Positions 52,302 to 61,968 of a stretch of 64,000 nt of DNA are shown here, one piece after another. The notes beneath the pieces are model-generated. The model saw only the letters and a list, made by a program, of their open reading frames with translations. It did not search any database and was not told the origin of the DNA. Position numbers and translations under genes: made by a program. Position 1 is the first letter of the stretch; each line of letters begins with the position of its first letter. This DNA comes from Lachnospiraceae bacterium (GTDB taxonomy: Bacteria > Bacillota > Clostridia > Lachnospirales > Lachnospiraceae): contig JAAVZL010000047.1 in the NCBI GenBank assembly GCA_022791635.1, positions 1 through 64,000 of the forward strand, in the 5' to 3' direction.

Positions 52302-52390
52302 GAAAAGCCTCTGTTGCCAATCCGGCCCACATATGGTATGATTTTCACAGTCAAAGGGAATGCGAAGAAGCATTCGGCTACCAGGAGGAC

Positions 52391-54061
52391 ATGATGGAAA
52401 ACGAAGCAATCAGCAAAAATTTTATAGAACAGATGATAGACAAGGATCTGGCCGAGGGGGTCTACGACACCGTACACACTCGCTTTCCGCCGGAGCCCAA
52501 CGGTTACCTTCACATTGGACATGCCAAGGCGATTCTGTTAAATTATGGCCTTTCCCAGAAATACAAGGGAAAGTTTAACCTGCGCTTTGATGATACCAAT
52601 CCCACCAAGGAAAAGACAGAGTTTGTAGAGTCCATTAAGGCGGATGTGGAATGGCTGGGAGCAGACTGGGAGGATCGTCTCTTTTTTGCCTCCGACTATT
52701 TTGAGGCTATGTACGAGGCGGCCGTAAAGCTCATCAAGAAAGGAAAGGCTTATGTCTGCGATCTCACGGCAGAAGAGATCCGCACCTACCGGGGCACCTT
52801 GACGGAGCCGGGAAAGGAAAGCCCCTATCGCAGCCGAAGCATAGAAGAAAATCTGGAGCTCTTTGAAGCTATGCGCTCCGGGGCATATGCCGATGGCGAG
52901 AAGGTTCTTCGGGCTAAGATTGACATGGCTTCCCCTAACATGAATATGCGGGATCCTGTTATCTACCGGATAGCCCACATTTCCCATCACAACACAGGGG
53001 ATAAGTGGTGTATTTATCCCATGTATGATTTTGCACACCCCATTGAGGATGCCATCGAGGGTATCACCCACTCGATCTGTACCCTGGAATTCGAGGATCA
53101 TCGTCCATTATACGATTGGGTCGTAAGGGAGCTTGAATATCCCGTACCACCCCGCCAGATTGAGTTTGCCAAGCTGTATCTTACCAACGTGGTGACGGGA
53201 AAGCGCTACATCAAGAAGCTGGTGGAGGAGGGCATCGTGGACGGCTGGGACGATCCCCGTCTGGTTTCCATTGCAGCCCTTCGAAGGAGAGGCTTTACGC
53301 CGGAATCCATCCGCATGTTTGTGAACCTCTGCGGCATTTCCAAGGGGCAGGCCTCCGTGGATTACGCCATGCTGGAGTACTGTATCCGGGAGGATTTGAA
53401 GATGAAGCGTCCCAGGCTGATGGCGGTCTTAGATCCCATCAAGCTTGTTATCGATAACTATCCGGAGGGACAGGTGGAATATCTTGATGCAGCCAACAAC
53501 CTGGAGAATGAGGAGCTGGGAAGCCGTAAGGTGCCCTTCTGCCGGGAGCTGTACATCGAGCGGGAGGATTTTATGGAGGAGCCGCCGAAGAAGTATTTCC
53601 GTCTCTTCCCGGGCAATGAGGTACGCTTAATGCATGCCTACTTTGTAAAATGCGAGAGCTTTGTAAAGGATGAGAACGGCCGCGTGGCGGAGGTACATTG
53701 TACCTACGATCCCGAGACCAAGGCGGGAAGCGGCTTTACCGGCCGGAAGGTAAAGGGAACCATTCACTGGGTGCCGGTTCCCTATGCTCTGACTGCCCAG
53801 GTGCGCCTTTATGAGAATATTATTGATGAGGAGAAGGGGGTTTATAATGAGGACGGAAGCCTCAACTTAAATCCCAACTCCCTGACTGTCATAGAGCAGG
53901 CATTTCTGGAGCCGGGCTTTGCGGGAGCGAAGCCTTATGACAGCTATCAGTTCGTACGTAACGGCTTCTTCTGTGTGGACGCCAAGGATACCACAGAGGA
54001 AAAGCTGGTGTTTAACCGGATTGTGTCCTTAAAGAGCTCCTTTAAGCTGCCCAAGACATAA
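52391..54061 (+). CDS. glnS: Glutaminyl-tRNA synthetase
   Basis: 556 aa from the ATG at 52391 (AGGAGG at 52383). Class I signature [20 protein letters not shown] near 34-53, [18 protein letters not shown] near 66-83, [20 protein letters not shown] near 203, and a KMSKS-like [13 protein letters not shown] near 271. The GlnRS catalytic domain is followed by the C-terminal beta-barrel anticodon domain ([10 protein letters not shown]). It charges tRNA-Gln directly; many Firmicutes use the GatCAB route instead. It immediately follows the beta-helix genes. Confidence 0.95.
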   Translation: MMENEAISKNFIEQMIDKDLAEGVYDTVHTRFPPEPNGYLHIGHAKAILLNYGLSQKYKGKFNLRFDDTNPTKEKTEFVESIKADVEWLGADWEDRLFFASDYFEAMYEAAVKLIKKGKAYVCDLTAEEIRTYRGTLTEPGKESPYRSRSIEENLELFEAMRSGAYADGEKVLRAKIDMASPNMNMRDPVIYRIAHISHHNTGDKWCIYPMYDFAHPIEDAIEGITHSICTLEFEDHRPLYDWVVRELEYPVPPRQIEFAKLYLTNVVTGKRYIKKLVEEGIVDGWDDPRLVSIAALRRRGFTPESIRMFVNLCGISKGQASVDYAMLEYCIREDLKMKRPRLMAVLDPIKLVIDNYPEGQVEYLDAANNLENEELGSRKVPFCRELYIEREDFMEEPPKKYFRLFPGNEVRLMHAYFVKCESFVKDENGRVAEVHCTYDPETKAGSGFTGRKVKGTIHWVPVPYALTAQVRLYENIIDEEKGVYNEDGSLNLNPNSLTVIEQAFLEPGFAGAKPYDSYQFVRNGFFCVDAKDTTEEKLVFNRIVSLKSSFKLPKT

Positions 54062-54077
54062 GAAATAAGGGAAACGT

Positions 54078-55490
54078 ATGCAGGAATTAACTATCAGTCT
54101 GAATCCCAAAAGTAAGGTGCCTCTATACGAGCAAATTTATCATTACATCAAACAGGATATCCAAAGAGGACGCATCAGGGCAGGGGAAAAGCTCCCTTCC
54201 GGCCGCGCCCTCTCTGCCTGCCTGGAGGTAAGCCGCAGCACGGTGGATCTGGCCTATGAGCAGCTCTTGTCCGAGGGATATCTGGAGTCCGTGCCCTGTA
54301 AGGGTTACTATGTCTGCCAGATTGAGGACCTCTGCCATTTTAAAGAGGAGACAGAGGAAAGGATGCCGGTCCTTCCCGGAAAGGAGGATTTCTGCGCATA
54401 TGACTTTACGCCAAGGGGTATTGATCTGGAGGGCTTTCCCTACGGAACCTGGCGGAAGCTCACCCGAAACATTCTCCTTGACGATAACAAGGAGCTGTTT
54501 CAGCTGGGGGATCCAAAAGGCGAGTGGGAGTTAAGAGAGACCATCACCCGCTACCTTTACCAGGCCCGTGGGGTCAAGTGCAGCCCCAAGCAGGTGGTCA
54601 TCGGAGCAGGCAATGACTATCTGCTGCTTTTGCTGTCCGTCATTCTGGGAACCGATCACCGGATTGCCATGGAGACCCCCACCTATAAGCACGCTTACCA
54701 AATCTTTGAGCAGTTGGGTTATGCATTGTGCACCGTGCCCATGGATGCCTCGGGAATGGAGGTATCTGCCCTTGAGGACTCTGGGGCCCGGATTGCCTAC
54801 GTGATGCCCTCCCACCAGTATCCCCTGGGGATTGTGATGCCCATTAAGCGCCGTCTGGAGCTTTTGTCCTGGGCATCCAGGGAAGAGGGGCGCTATATTA
54901 TCGAAGACGATTATGACAGTGAGTTCCGCTACAAGGGAAAGCCTATTCCGGCCTTGCAGGGAACGGATCAGAGGGAAAAGGTCATTTACATCGGGACTTT
55001 TTCTAAGTCCATTGCCCCGGCCATTCGAATCAGCTACCTGGTGCTTCCAAACGGACTTCTTGGAAGCTGTGAGGAGACGCTTCTAAGCTTTTCCTCCACC
55101 GTATCCCGCATTGATCAGATGACTCTGAATCATTTTTTGAAGGACGGGCATTTTGAGCGCCATCTGAACCGGATGCGCACGATTTACGGAAGAAAGCATG
55201 AGATCCTTTTGGGAGAGCTTAAAAAGCTGTCCGGCATTTGTAAGGTTACCGGTGAGCGTGCGGGGGTTCATCTTTTGGTGGAATTTACAAACGGCATGAC
55301 GGAAAAGGAGGCCATTGCGCGGGCCCGGGCAGAGGGGGTTCGGGTTTATCCCCTGTCGGAGTATGAGATTGGAGCTTCAAAGCCAAGAAGCGGAGAGGGA
55401 GTTACCGTCATTCTCGGGTACGCTACCCTTTCCGAGGAGGAGCTTTTTGAGGCAGTAAAGCGGCTTGCCGGTGCATGGCATGCCCCATAG
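54078..55490 (+). CDS. MocR/PdxR-family GntR-aminotransferase regulator
   Basis: 470 aa. Residues 1-75 are a GntR winged helix (PLYEQIYHYIKQDIQRGRIR, then GEKLPSGRALSACLEVSRST). Residues ~100-470 are a fold-type I aminotransferase domain (VVIGAGNDYLLLLLSVILGT; MPSHQYPLGIVMP near 240; IIEDDYDSEFRYKGKPI; PLP lysine in YIGTFSKSIAPAIR near 310). MocR proteins sense PLP or an amino-donor substrate and act as regulators. It follows glnS by 16 bases. The target gene is not evident. Confidence 0.93.
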   Translation: MQELTISLNPKSKVPLYEQIYHYIKQDIQRGRIRAGEKLPSGRALSACLEVSRSTVDLAYEQLLSEGYLESVPCKGYYVCQIEDLCHFKEETEERMPVLPGKEDFCAYDFTPRGIDLEGFPYGTWRKLTRNILLDDNKELFQLGDPKGEWELRETITRYLYQARGVKCSPKQVVIGAGNDYLLLLLSVILGTDHRIAMETPTYKHAYQIFEQLGYALCTVPMDASGMEVSALEDSGARIAYVMPSHQYPLGIVMPIKRRLELLSWASREEGRYIIEDDYDSEFRYKGKPIPALQGTDQREKVIYIGTFSKSIAPAIRISYLVLPNGLLGSCEETLLSFSSTVSRIDQMTLNHFLKDGHFERHLNRMRTIYGRKHEILLGELKKLSGICKVTGERAGVHLLVEFTNGMTEKEAIARARAEGVRVYPLSEYEIGASKPRSGEGVTVILGYATLSEEELFEAVKRLAGAWHAP

Positions 55491-55524
55491 ATGGAAAAGA
55501 GAAAAAATAGGTAAGAGACGGAGA

Positions 55525-55572
55525 GAGAGCCTTGCTTTTGTACTTTTTGTGCAAAAACGGGGCTCTCCTTTT
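55525..55572 (+). terminator. Terminator after the MocR gene
   Basis: GAGAGCC (55525-55531) with GGCTCTC (55561-55567), inner pairing TTTTGTAC/GTGCAAAA, followed by CTTTT. Confidence 0.7.
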
Positions 55573-55611
55573 GGGTTCTGAAACAAATTACACAAGATAG
55601 GGAGAGAAAAG

Positions 55612-55625
55612 TGAAATTAATTTCA
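55612..55625. promoter_or_regulatory. Palindrome upstream of the PTS promoter, possible SorC site
   Basis: TGAAATTAATTTCA is a perfect 14-base palindrome 17 bases before the -35 box. Placement upstream of the promoter would suit an activator; the SorC-family regulator of this operon is the obvious candidate. Confidence 0.5.
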
Positions 55626-55641
55626 AAAAATTCCGGGATGA

Positions 55642-55670
55642 TTGACGAAGTTTCATTTGTATTTTATGAT
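55642..55670 (+). promoter_or_regulatory. Promoter of the PTS operon
   Basis: TTGACG (55642-55647), 17-base spacer, TATGAT (55665-55670). Confidence 0.75.
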
Positions 55671-55753
55671 GAACCTAACTAACATGATGGAAAAAGGAGC
55701 GGAGAAAATACGGAACAAAAGAAAGGATTTTTACAAAAGAAGGTAGAAGAAAA

Positions 55754-57196
55754 ATGAATCTTGTAACAAGCATTTGGAACGTGATGTTCAACAATATCCT
55801 GTCACAGCCGGCAATCTTTATTGGCCTTATCGTTGTGGCGGGATATCTCCTGTTAAAACGAAAATGGAATGAGATTGCGGCGGGATTTATCAAGACTGTA
55901 GTAGGATACCAGATTTTGCAGCTGGGCATTGCCTCCTTAAGGGATACGGTGGATCCTCTGCTTCGGGGCATTTGGCAGGAATGGTCTTTAAAGGCAGTGG
56001 TTTTGGATCCGAATTTTGGGCTGACAGCGGCAAACAGTGGGCTGGAGAGTATCGGGATCACCACTTCCTTTTCCATGCTCACCCTTTTGATTGCCTTTGT
56101 CTGGAATATTGTCCTGGTATTTTTTCGGAAATACACGAAGGTGCGCACGCTCTTTACCACAGGGCATATTATGGTCAAGCAGTCCGCGGTGGCAACCTGG
56201 ATCATTTTTCTTTTGCTTCCGGAGCTTCGAAATATGGGTGGAATTGTGTTGATTGGCCTTCTGTGCGGAACCTACTGGTCCGTGTTTTCCAACCTCACCG
56301 TGGAAGCCACTCAGGATCTGACAGAAGGAGCCGGCTTTGCGGTGGGACATCAGCAGATGCTGGGAATTTGGTTTGCTTACTGCTTCGGCGGTTTTTTTCG
56401 GAGAAAAAGGAGAAAGACAAAGAAGAAAAGGAGGCTTTTGGAGCTTAGAGCTCCGGATGATTATGTGGTATCCTCAAGCTTGATGGTACTTTTGTTCTTT
56501 GGAATGATTATGGCGGTGCTGGGGCCAGAGCTGATGCGCCAGGTGGACGCCTCTAATTTCGGAAATCTTCTGTTTCTGGTCTATATTTTTCAGAAATGTA
56601 CCTCCTTTGCCGTATCATTGGTAGTCGTAAAAACAGGAATCCGCATGTTTGTAGGAGAGATGGTGGAGTCCTTCGAGGGAATCTCAGGGTCTGTCCTCAA
56701 GGGCTCCCTTCCGGCCGTGGACTGTGCGGCAACGTATTCCTTTGGGGATTCCAACGCACTCACTCTGGGTTTTCTTTGCGGCGCTTTTGGGCAGATGATT
56801 GCCATTGCCGGCTTGCTGGTATTTAAATCCCCATTGATGATTATCCCGGGCTTTGTCCCTCTGTTTTATGACAATGCCACCATCGGCCTTTACGCCAGCA
56901 AAAAAGGCGGCTTTCCGGCGCTGCTTGTATGCTGTGGAGGATCGGGCTTTCTACAGATTCTGGGGAGCGCCGGAGCAGTTTTCCTATTTCAGATGGGCTC
57001 CTTTGGCGGATATCCGGGAAATCTGGACTGGGCCACTCTGTGGCCGGCGATGGGAGTCCTGATTCGACAGCTGCGGATACCGGGGACTCTGCTTTGTATG
57101 GCAGGGATGCTTCTGATCCCGCAGATTCAGTATCGGAAAAATAAGGAATGCTATTTTACATTGGGGATAGAAAACGAAATACAGGAAGTGGAGTGA
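55754..57196 (+). CDS. PTS EIIC, ascorbate (UlaA/SgaT) family
   Basis: 480 aa with ~11 membrane segments. UlaA-type features: QPAIFIGLIVVAGYLLLKRK near 18-37, GFIKTVVGYQILQLG near 43, GHIMVKQSAVATWIIF near 136, VEATQDLTEGAGFAVGHQQM near 178, and GFVPLFYDNATIGLYASKKG near 366. A very basic loop (RRKRRKTKKKRR near 218-229) lies on the cytoplasmic side. Transports and phosphorylates a sugar acid or related compound with the EIIB downstream. No EIIA gene is in the operon, so it must borrow one. RBS not strong (AGAAGG region). Confidence 0.9.
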   Translation: MNLVTSIWNVMFNNILSQPAIFIGLIVVAGYLLLKRKWNEIAAGFIKTVVGYQILQLGIASLRDTVDPLLRGIWQEWSLKAVVLDPNFGLTAANSGLESIGITTSFSMLTLLIAFVWNIVLVFFRKYTKVRTLFTTGHIMVKQSAVATWIIFLLLPELRNMGGIVLIGLLCGTYWSVFSNLTVEATQDLTEGAGFAVGHQQMLGIWFAYCFGGFFRRKRRKTKKKRRLLELRAPDDYVVSSSLMVLLFFGMIMAVLGPELMRQVDASNFGNLLFLVYIFQKCTSFAVSLVVVKTGIRMFVGEMVESFEGISGSVLKGSLPAVDCAATYSFGDSNALTLGFLCGAFGQMIAIAGLLVFKSPLMIIPGFVPLFYDNATIGLYASKKGGFPALLVCCGGSGFLQILGSAGAVFLFQMGSFGGYPGNLDWATLWPAMGVLIRQLRIPGTLLCMAGMLLIPQIQYRKNKECYFTLGIENEIQEVE

Positions 57197-57213
57197 GAAA
57201 GGAAGTTAGAGCC

Positions 57214-57498
57214 ATGTTAAAAGTATTGGTCGCATGTGGATGCGGGATGGGAAGCTCTCAGCTATTGAAGAAAAACTGCTCTATCGTTTTGAAAAAGCTT
57301 GGTGTGGAGCATAGGATCTGTCAAACCAGCATGGACGAGGCCAGGGTGACAGCCCGAAATTATGATTTGATTCTTGTGGGAGAAAATTTTGTGAACCATT
57401 TGAAGGTAAAGGAGGGCACAATCGTGATCGGCCTTAAGAATCTGATGAATACAAAAGAATTGGAGACGAAGCTTAGGGAAAGCGGAATTCTCCGGTAG
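57214..57498 (+). CDS. PTS EIIB, lactose/ascorbate-type
   Basis: 94 aa from the ATG at 57214. MLKVLVACGCGMGSSQLLKK: the phosphocysteine is the first Cys of CGCGMGSSQ (residue 8), in the usual VACGxGxGSS loop, with an extra Cys two residues later. It follows the EIIC gene by 17 bases. It passes phosphate from EIIA to the incoming substrate. Confidence 0.9.
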   Translation: MLKVLVACGCGMGSSQLLKKNCSIVLKKLGVEHRICQTSMDEARVTARNYDLILVGENFVNHLKVKEGTIVIGLKNLMNTKELETKLRESGILR

Positions 57499-57522
57499 TA
57501 AGATTGGAATGGAGTATGCGTT

Positions 57523-58494
57523 ATGAGGCAGATGGACGAGGAAGAGCTTGCCCTGATTGCAGAAGTGGCAAGAATGTATTATATAGAAGGAATGTCCCAG
57601 CTGGACATTGCCAATATCCTCTTTTTTTCCAAAGCCAAGGTATCCCGGGCGCTTCGGATAGCCCAAGAGAAGAATATTGTAGAGTTTCAAATTAATTATC
57701 CCCTGAAGCGCTCCATTAAGCTGGAGACAAAGCTAAAGAGAGAGTTTGGACTAAAGGAGGCATTGGTGGTCTCGGATTTGTATGATAATCACAGTACGGA
57801 GATTTCCATAAAAAGGATTGGGGAGATGGCTGCCAATTATCTGGATGAGACCTTAAAGGACGGGGATTCTATCGGGCTGGCCTGGGGAAGAACCATGTAT
57901 CAGGCTGTGAGGCAGCTAAAGCCCTCCTCACCCAGAAGAATTCAGGTGTTGCAGCTTATGGGCAATTCCATGGAAGACTACAACATGGATATTGACGTAA
58001 CCACCCTGACGGAACGGATGGCTCAGGCCTTTCAGGGGACGGCTGTGAGGCTGTATGCTCCCATGTATGTGAACAGTGATATTGTGCGAAAAGAGCTACT
58101 GCGAGAGCCGATTATTCGAAAAACCATGGACAAGATTCGGGCAGTGGATTACGCTCTGACGGGAATTGCAGACGTATCTCTGGAATATCCCAAGAGTACC
58201 TGGGCAGGGTATCTGACAGAGCATAAAAAGCAGGAGCTTATACGAAAGGGCGCCGTGGGCTATCTGTGCGGCTATTTTGTGGATAAAAACGGAAATAAGC
58301 TTTCAGATCCCATTAATGACAAGATTATCGGCATTTCCTTTGAGGACTTGAAAAAAGTGCCCTATGTGATAGCAGTGGCCGGAGGACTGGACAAAACGAA
58401 TTCGATTCTCGCTGCCCTTAGGGGAAAGCTGATTCATTGCTTAATTACGGACAGCCGGATAGCGAAAAAACTTCTGGAAGTGGGAGGAAGCTGA
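57523..58494 (+). CDS. SorC/DeoR-type sugar-binding transcriptional regulator
   Basis: 323 aa. An N-terminal helix-turn-helix (YYIEGMSQLDIANILFFSKA then KVSRALRIAQEK, near 16-47) is followed by a sugar-phosphate-binding domain (DGDSIGLAWGRTMYQAVRQL near 112; LQLMGNSMED; KVPYVIAVAGGLDKTNSILA near 285; RGKLIHCLITD). It lies between the PTS genes and the sulfotransferase gene, probably responding to the phosphorylated PTS product. The 14-base palindrome at 55612 is a candidate site. Confidence 0.92.
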   Translation: MRQMDEEELALIAEVARMYYIEGMSQLDIANILFFSKAKVSRALRIAQEKNIVEFQINYPLKRSIKLETKLKREFGLKEALVVSDLYDNHSTEISIKRIGEMAANYLDETLKDGDSIGLAWGRTMYQAVRQLKPSSPRRIQVLQLMGNSMEDYNMDIDVTTLTERMAQAFQGTAVRLYAPMYVNSDIVRKELLREPIIRKTMDKIRAVDYALTGIADVSLEYPKSTWAGYLTEHKKQELIRKGAVGYLCGYFVDKNGNKLSDPINDKIIGISFEDLKKVPYVIAVAGGLDKTNSILAALRGKLIHCLITDSRIAKKLLEVGGS

Positions 58495-58526
58495 GAAAAG
58501 GCCGGCCGGAGAGGAGAAAAACAGCT

Positions 58527-60413
58527 ATGACAGACAGGATTTCTTACCGCTTTTGTCAGGGGCTGCGGGCGCGGCAGGCAGAGGCGGAACGCTCCATGCT
58601 GGAGGAGTTCGCAAGGGGAGAGTATACCTTAGAAAAGCCCTTTATCAGGCGGAACCCATATTTGATAAATCCGTTGTCAGCCGTGATAGGGTTTCGGACA
58701 AGGGAGGAGACGGCGGTGACGGTTACCGTTCTCGGAAAAAGAAGGGAGGGAACCGTGTCGCATACATTTCCCAAAAGCAGAGAACACCTCCTTCCTGTTC
58801 TTGGGCTTTACGGAGGGTATGATAATCAGGTGGAGCTGCGCCTTTATGAGGGACAGGCGCGAAGGTTTACCATCGCCACGGAAGAATTGGGCGAAGGGGT
58901 TCCTTCCCTTCTTTCCCTTCACAGGGAGCCGGAATACATCTGCGAGGATCTGTGTTTCTTTACCCCCTCCCTGGGCGCTCTGGCTACCGCCTTTGACGCC
59001 TGGGGGGAGGTTCGCTGGCATCTGACAGTGCCTGTTATTTTTGAGATGACCCCTCTTAAGAACGGCAACTTCCTCATTGGAACTGAGCGTGTGGTTGAGA
59101 TGCCCTACTATGTGTCAGGCCTTTATGAAATGACCATGATGGGAAAGATTGTAAAGGAATATGCTATTCCCGGGGGCTTTCATCACGATCAGCTTGAGAT
59201 GGAGGACGGAAATATCCTGGCTCTGACGGAAGGGGAGAGCTACGAGACGGTGGAGGACATGGTTGTCCTTCTTGACAGAAAGACCGGGGAAATCCGAAGA
59301 ACCTGGGATTTGAAAAACTGCCTGACACCGGGGGAGGGAGCCTCCGGCGGCTGTACGCCCAGGGACTGGTTCCACGGCAATGCTCTTTTTTATGATCCGA
59401 ACACTCATTCTATTACCCTTTCAGGGCGCCATGTGGATGCCATTGTCAACATTGATTACGACACGGGAGAATTGAACTGGATTCTGGGGGATCCGGAAAC
59501 CTGGCCTGCGGATAAGCAGAGCTATTTTTTTGCCAGAACAGGAGAGGGAGAGTTTGACTGGCCCTATGAGCAGCATGGCTGTCTGGTGACACCCGACGGC
59601 GGAATTATGTGCTTTGACAACGGACATTACCGCTCCAAAATACGGGAAAAATTTCGTTTGAACAAAGACAGCTTTTCCAGAGGTGTATTATATCGGATTG
59701 ATCGGGAAACAATGACCATAGAACAGCTTTGGCAGTACGGCAAGGAGCGGGGAGAGGAATTTTTCTCCTCCTACATCGGAAATGTGGCCTGGTACGGGGA
59801 GGATCATTATTTGGTCCATTCCGGCGGCATTCAGTACGATGGAGCCCATGCCTCTGAGAGGCCGGCGGCTCTTTATCAGAGAGATCCTCGTATTCGCGGG
59901 GAGAGCATTACGGTGGAGGTCTTTCGCGGCAAGGTCATTTGGGAAATGAAGCTTAAGGGAAATTTCTACCGGGCAAGGAAGCTTCTTCTTTATCATGAGC
60001 AGGAGAATCTGCCCCTGGGAGAAGGAAGCTTTGTAGGCCGAATGGGCGTCACCCCGGAATTTGGGACGCAGATTCCCGCAGAGCTCTGCAAAGAACTGCT
60101 TCCCGCTCGCTATGAGGCAGAGCTTGTGGAGGAAGAGGACCGCTTTGTATTCCAGGCCGTTTTTGAGGGCGGACAGGTGGTTATGCTGATGCTGGAAAAT
60201 GAGAGTGAGGAGCACGGATACTTTATTTCCACTGCCAAAAACAAGTTCAATGCGCTGTGCTGTGGCGCCTTTATTAAAAAAGATCCCAGAAATATTACCC
60301 TGAATGTGAACAAAGCAGGCTTATGGGGAGTCTTTGATGTGCGGGTGATCGTGGACGGCAAGAAGTACGAGACCGGGATCCGCATTGCCTGCGGGGATCA
60401 AAAGAGGGAATGA
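58527..60413 (+). CDS. Arylsulfate sulfotransferase family protein
   Basis: 628 aa from the ATG at 58527 (GGAGAGGAG at 58508). No signal peptide, unlike periplasmic AssT of enterobacteria. Beta-propeller motifs: HHDQLEMEDGNILALTEGE near 211, DWFHGNALFYDPNTHSI near 275, LSGRHVDAIVNIDYDTGELNW with its ends at 293 and 313 (read in parts), and YEQHGCLVTPDGGIMCFDNG near 350. The His in DWFHGN and in QHG and the Arg in NGHYRSK correspond to the catalytic positions of AssT. It moves sulfate between phenolic compounds without PAPS. Coexpression with a PTS suggests a sulfated or phenolic glycoside. Confidence 0.87.
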   Translation: MTDRISYRFCQGLRARQAEAERSMLEEFARGEYTLEKPFIRRNPYLINPLSAVIGFRTREETAVTVTVLGKRREGTVSHTFPKSREHLLPVLGLYGGYDNQVELRLYEGQARRFTIATEELGEGVPSLLSLHREPEYICEDLCFFTPSLGALATAFDAWGEVRWHLTVPVIFEMTPLKNGNFLIGTERVVEMPYYVSGLYEMTMMGKIVKEYAIPGGFHHDQLEMEDGNILALTEGESYETVEDMVVLLDRKTGEIRRTWDLKNCLTPGEGASGGCTPRDWFHGNALFYDPNTHSITLSGRHVDAIVNIDYDTGELNWILGDPETWPADKQSYFFARTGEGEFDWPYEQHGCLVTPDGGIMCFDNGHYRSKIREKFRLNKDSFSRGVLYRIDRETMTIEQLWQYGKERGEEFFSSYIGNVAWYGEDHYLVHSGGIQYDGAHASERPAALYQRDPRIRGESITVEVFRGKVIWEMKLKGNFYRARKLLLYHEQENLPLGEGSFVGRMGVTPEFGTQIPAELCKELLPARYEAELVEEEDRFVFQAVFEGGQVVMLMLENESEEHGYFISTAKNKFNALCCGAFIKKDPRNITLNVNKAGLWGVFDVRVIVDGKKYETGIRIACGDQKRE

Positions 60414-60416
60414 GAA

Positions 60417-61337
60417 ATGGCAGATTATGATTTGGTGATCATTGGCAGCGGTCCGGCGGGGATGACGGCAGCCGTTTACGGAGTCAGAGCCAATCTTTCC
60501 GTTCTGATGCTGGACAGGCTGGCCCCTGGAGGGCAGATGATCAACACCAGTGAAATCCAGAATTATACAGGAATGGGTACGGTGGAAGGGACGGTGCTGG
60601 CCCTTCGCATGTTTGAGCATACCAGAGAGCTTGGCGTGGAGTTTGACTACCGGACGGTTCTTGAGATTCGGGATCAGGGAGAGACAAAGACGGTGCTCTG
60701 TGAGGAGGAGGGGTGTATTTATACGGCCCGGACCGTGCTGATAAGTGTGGGAACCAGTCCACGACTTTTGAAGGCGCCGAAGGAGGAGCGCTTTGCGGGA
60801 AGAGGCATCAGCTGGTGTGCCGTCTGTGATGGAGCAGGGTGCCGGGATAAGGATGTGGCGGTGATCGGCGGAGGCAATTCTGCCGTGGAGGAGGCCATCT
60901 ATCTGGCCGGGTTTGCAAAATCTGTCACGGTAGTGGTCCGCTCTAGGCTGTCTGCGGATAAAAGGGCCTGTCAGAGGCTTCTTGACATGGAGCAGGTGAA
61001 GCTTTATGCGGGCTGGGATGTGGCGGAGTTCTGCGGAGAGCATGAGCTTACGGGAGTGCGCATTAGGGCAAGGGAAACCAAAGAAGAGCTTATCATACCC
61101 TGTGAGCGGGTTTTTGAGTACATTGGCCAAATCCCTGCTACGGAGTGTTTTTTGGAGCTTGGCATACTGGACGAGAAGGGCTATGTGAAGGTAAATGAGA
61201 GGATGGAGACGGCGGTGCCGGGGGTGTTCGGGGCGGGAGACTGTGTGGCCAAGGAGCTTCGACAGGTGATTACTGCCTGTGGGGACGGGGCCGTTGCGGC
61301 TATGAGCGCGGCCAGGTATATCCGTCGTTATTGGTAG
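60417..61337 (+). CDS. trxB: Thioredoxin reductase
   Basis: 306 aa, starts 3 bases after the sulfotransferase stop. FAD motif IIGSGPAGMTAAVYGVRAN near 7-25, redox-active CAVC in WCAVCDGAGC near 135-144, NADPH motif VIGGGNSAVEEAIYLA near 152, and GVFGAGDCVAKELRQV near 270. The DGAGC after CAVC is unusual (DGAFF/Y is common) and adds a third Cys. Reduces thioredoxin, whose gene follows. Confidence 0.94.
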   Translation: MADYDLVIIGSGPAGMTAAVYGVRANLSVLMLDRLAPGGQMINTSEIQNYTGMGTVEGTVLALRMFEHTRELGVEFDYRTVLEIRDQGETKTVLCEEEGCIYTARTVLISVGTSPRLLKAPKEERFAGRGISWCAVCDGAGCRDKDVAVIGGGNSAVEEAIYLAGFAKSVTVVVRSRLSADKRACQRLLDMEQVKLYAGWDVAEFCGEHELTGVRIRARETKEELIIPCERVFEYIGQIPATECFLELGILDEKGYVKVNERMETAVPGVFGAGDCVAKELRQVITACGDGAVAAMSAARYIRRYW

Positions 61338-61391
61338 AACAGACAGCAATTTATGGAAACGGGCGGAAGCAAAGCCGGAAAGGAGGCAGTG

Positions 61392-61700
61392 ATGTTAAGA
61401 GAGATAACGGAAGACGAATTTTATGAGGATATCAGGGAGGGATTGGTGCTTGCAGATTTTTATTCCCCTACCTGCGGGCCCTGCAAAATGCTTTCCTTTG
61501 TACTGGAGGATGTGGACAAGGCCTGCAAGGATAGGGCGGAGATTGTGAAGATTAATGTGGACGAGAACGAAAGACTTGCAGAGAAATACGGGATAATTGC
61601 CTATCCTACAATGATTCTTTTGAAAAACGGAGAGGAATTAAAGCGGGTCATCGGGCTGCAGCAAAAGCCTGCGATTCTCAAGATGATAGAAGAGGCGTAA
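61392..61700 (+). CDS. trxA: Thioredoxin
   Basis: 102 aa from the ATG at 61392 (AGGAGG at 61381). LADFYSPTCGPCKMLSFVLE near 20-39 with the CGPC active site, and AYPTMILLKNGEEL near 72-85 with the cis-Pro. It forms a pair with trxB upstream; both may be cotranscribed with the sulfotransferase. The gene is followed after 14 bases by palindrome R5. Confidence 0.94.
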   Translation: MLREITEDEFYEDIREGLVLADFYSPTCGPCKMLSFVLEDVDKACKDRAEIVKINVDENERLAEKYGIIAYPTMILLKNGEELKRVIGLQQKPAILKMIEEA

Positions 61701-61714
61701 GGGCGCACGGGGGA

Positions 61715-61942
61715 GGGGATGTCGCAAAACAGGACAGCAGCCTTTTCCATATCCCCAGTAATAAGGAATCCTCCCGCCTTGCGGGTCCCTCCTTATTACA
61801 ACGGTTCGGACGGTTCTCCTACATTCTGTCTGCTCTGTACGGACATTGCTAAGGCAATATCCGCCCATATCAGACAACCTGTACGCGAACAGCCGGACAC
61901 CGGATATCGGAAAAGTCTGCTGTCCTGTTTTGCGACATCCCC
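61715..61942 (+). repeat. Large palindromic repeat, copy R5, with nested hairpin
   Basis: 228 bases. Outer arms GGGGATGTCGCAAAACAGG (61715-61733) and exact complement to 61942. The core matches R4, including GCGAACAGCCGGACACCGGA. A 42-base perfect hairpin (GTAATAAGG...CCCGC CTT GCGGG...CCTTATTAC, 61758-61799) interrupts the left arm between ATATCC and CGGTTCGG. Confidence 0.87.
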
Positions 61943-61968
61943 TTTGGCTTGTCTTACAGTTTTGCAAA

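Noticed and set aside
52302..52390. T-box leader upstream of glnS
   Set aside because: Only about 90 bases, with no specifier stem, T-box consensus or terminator.
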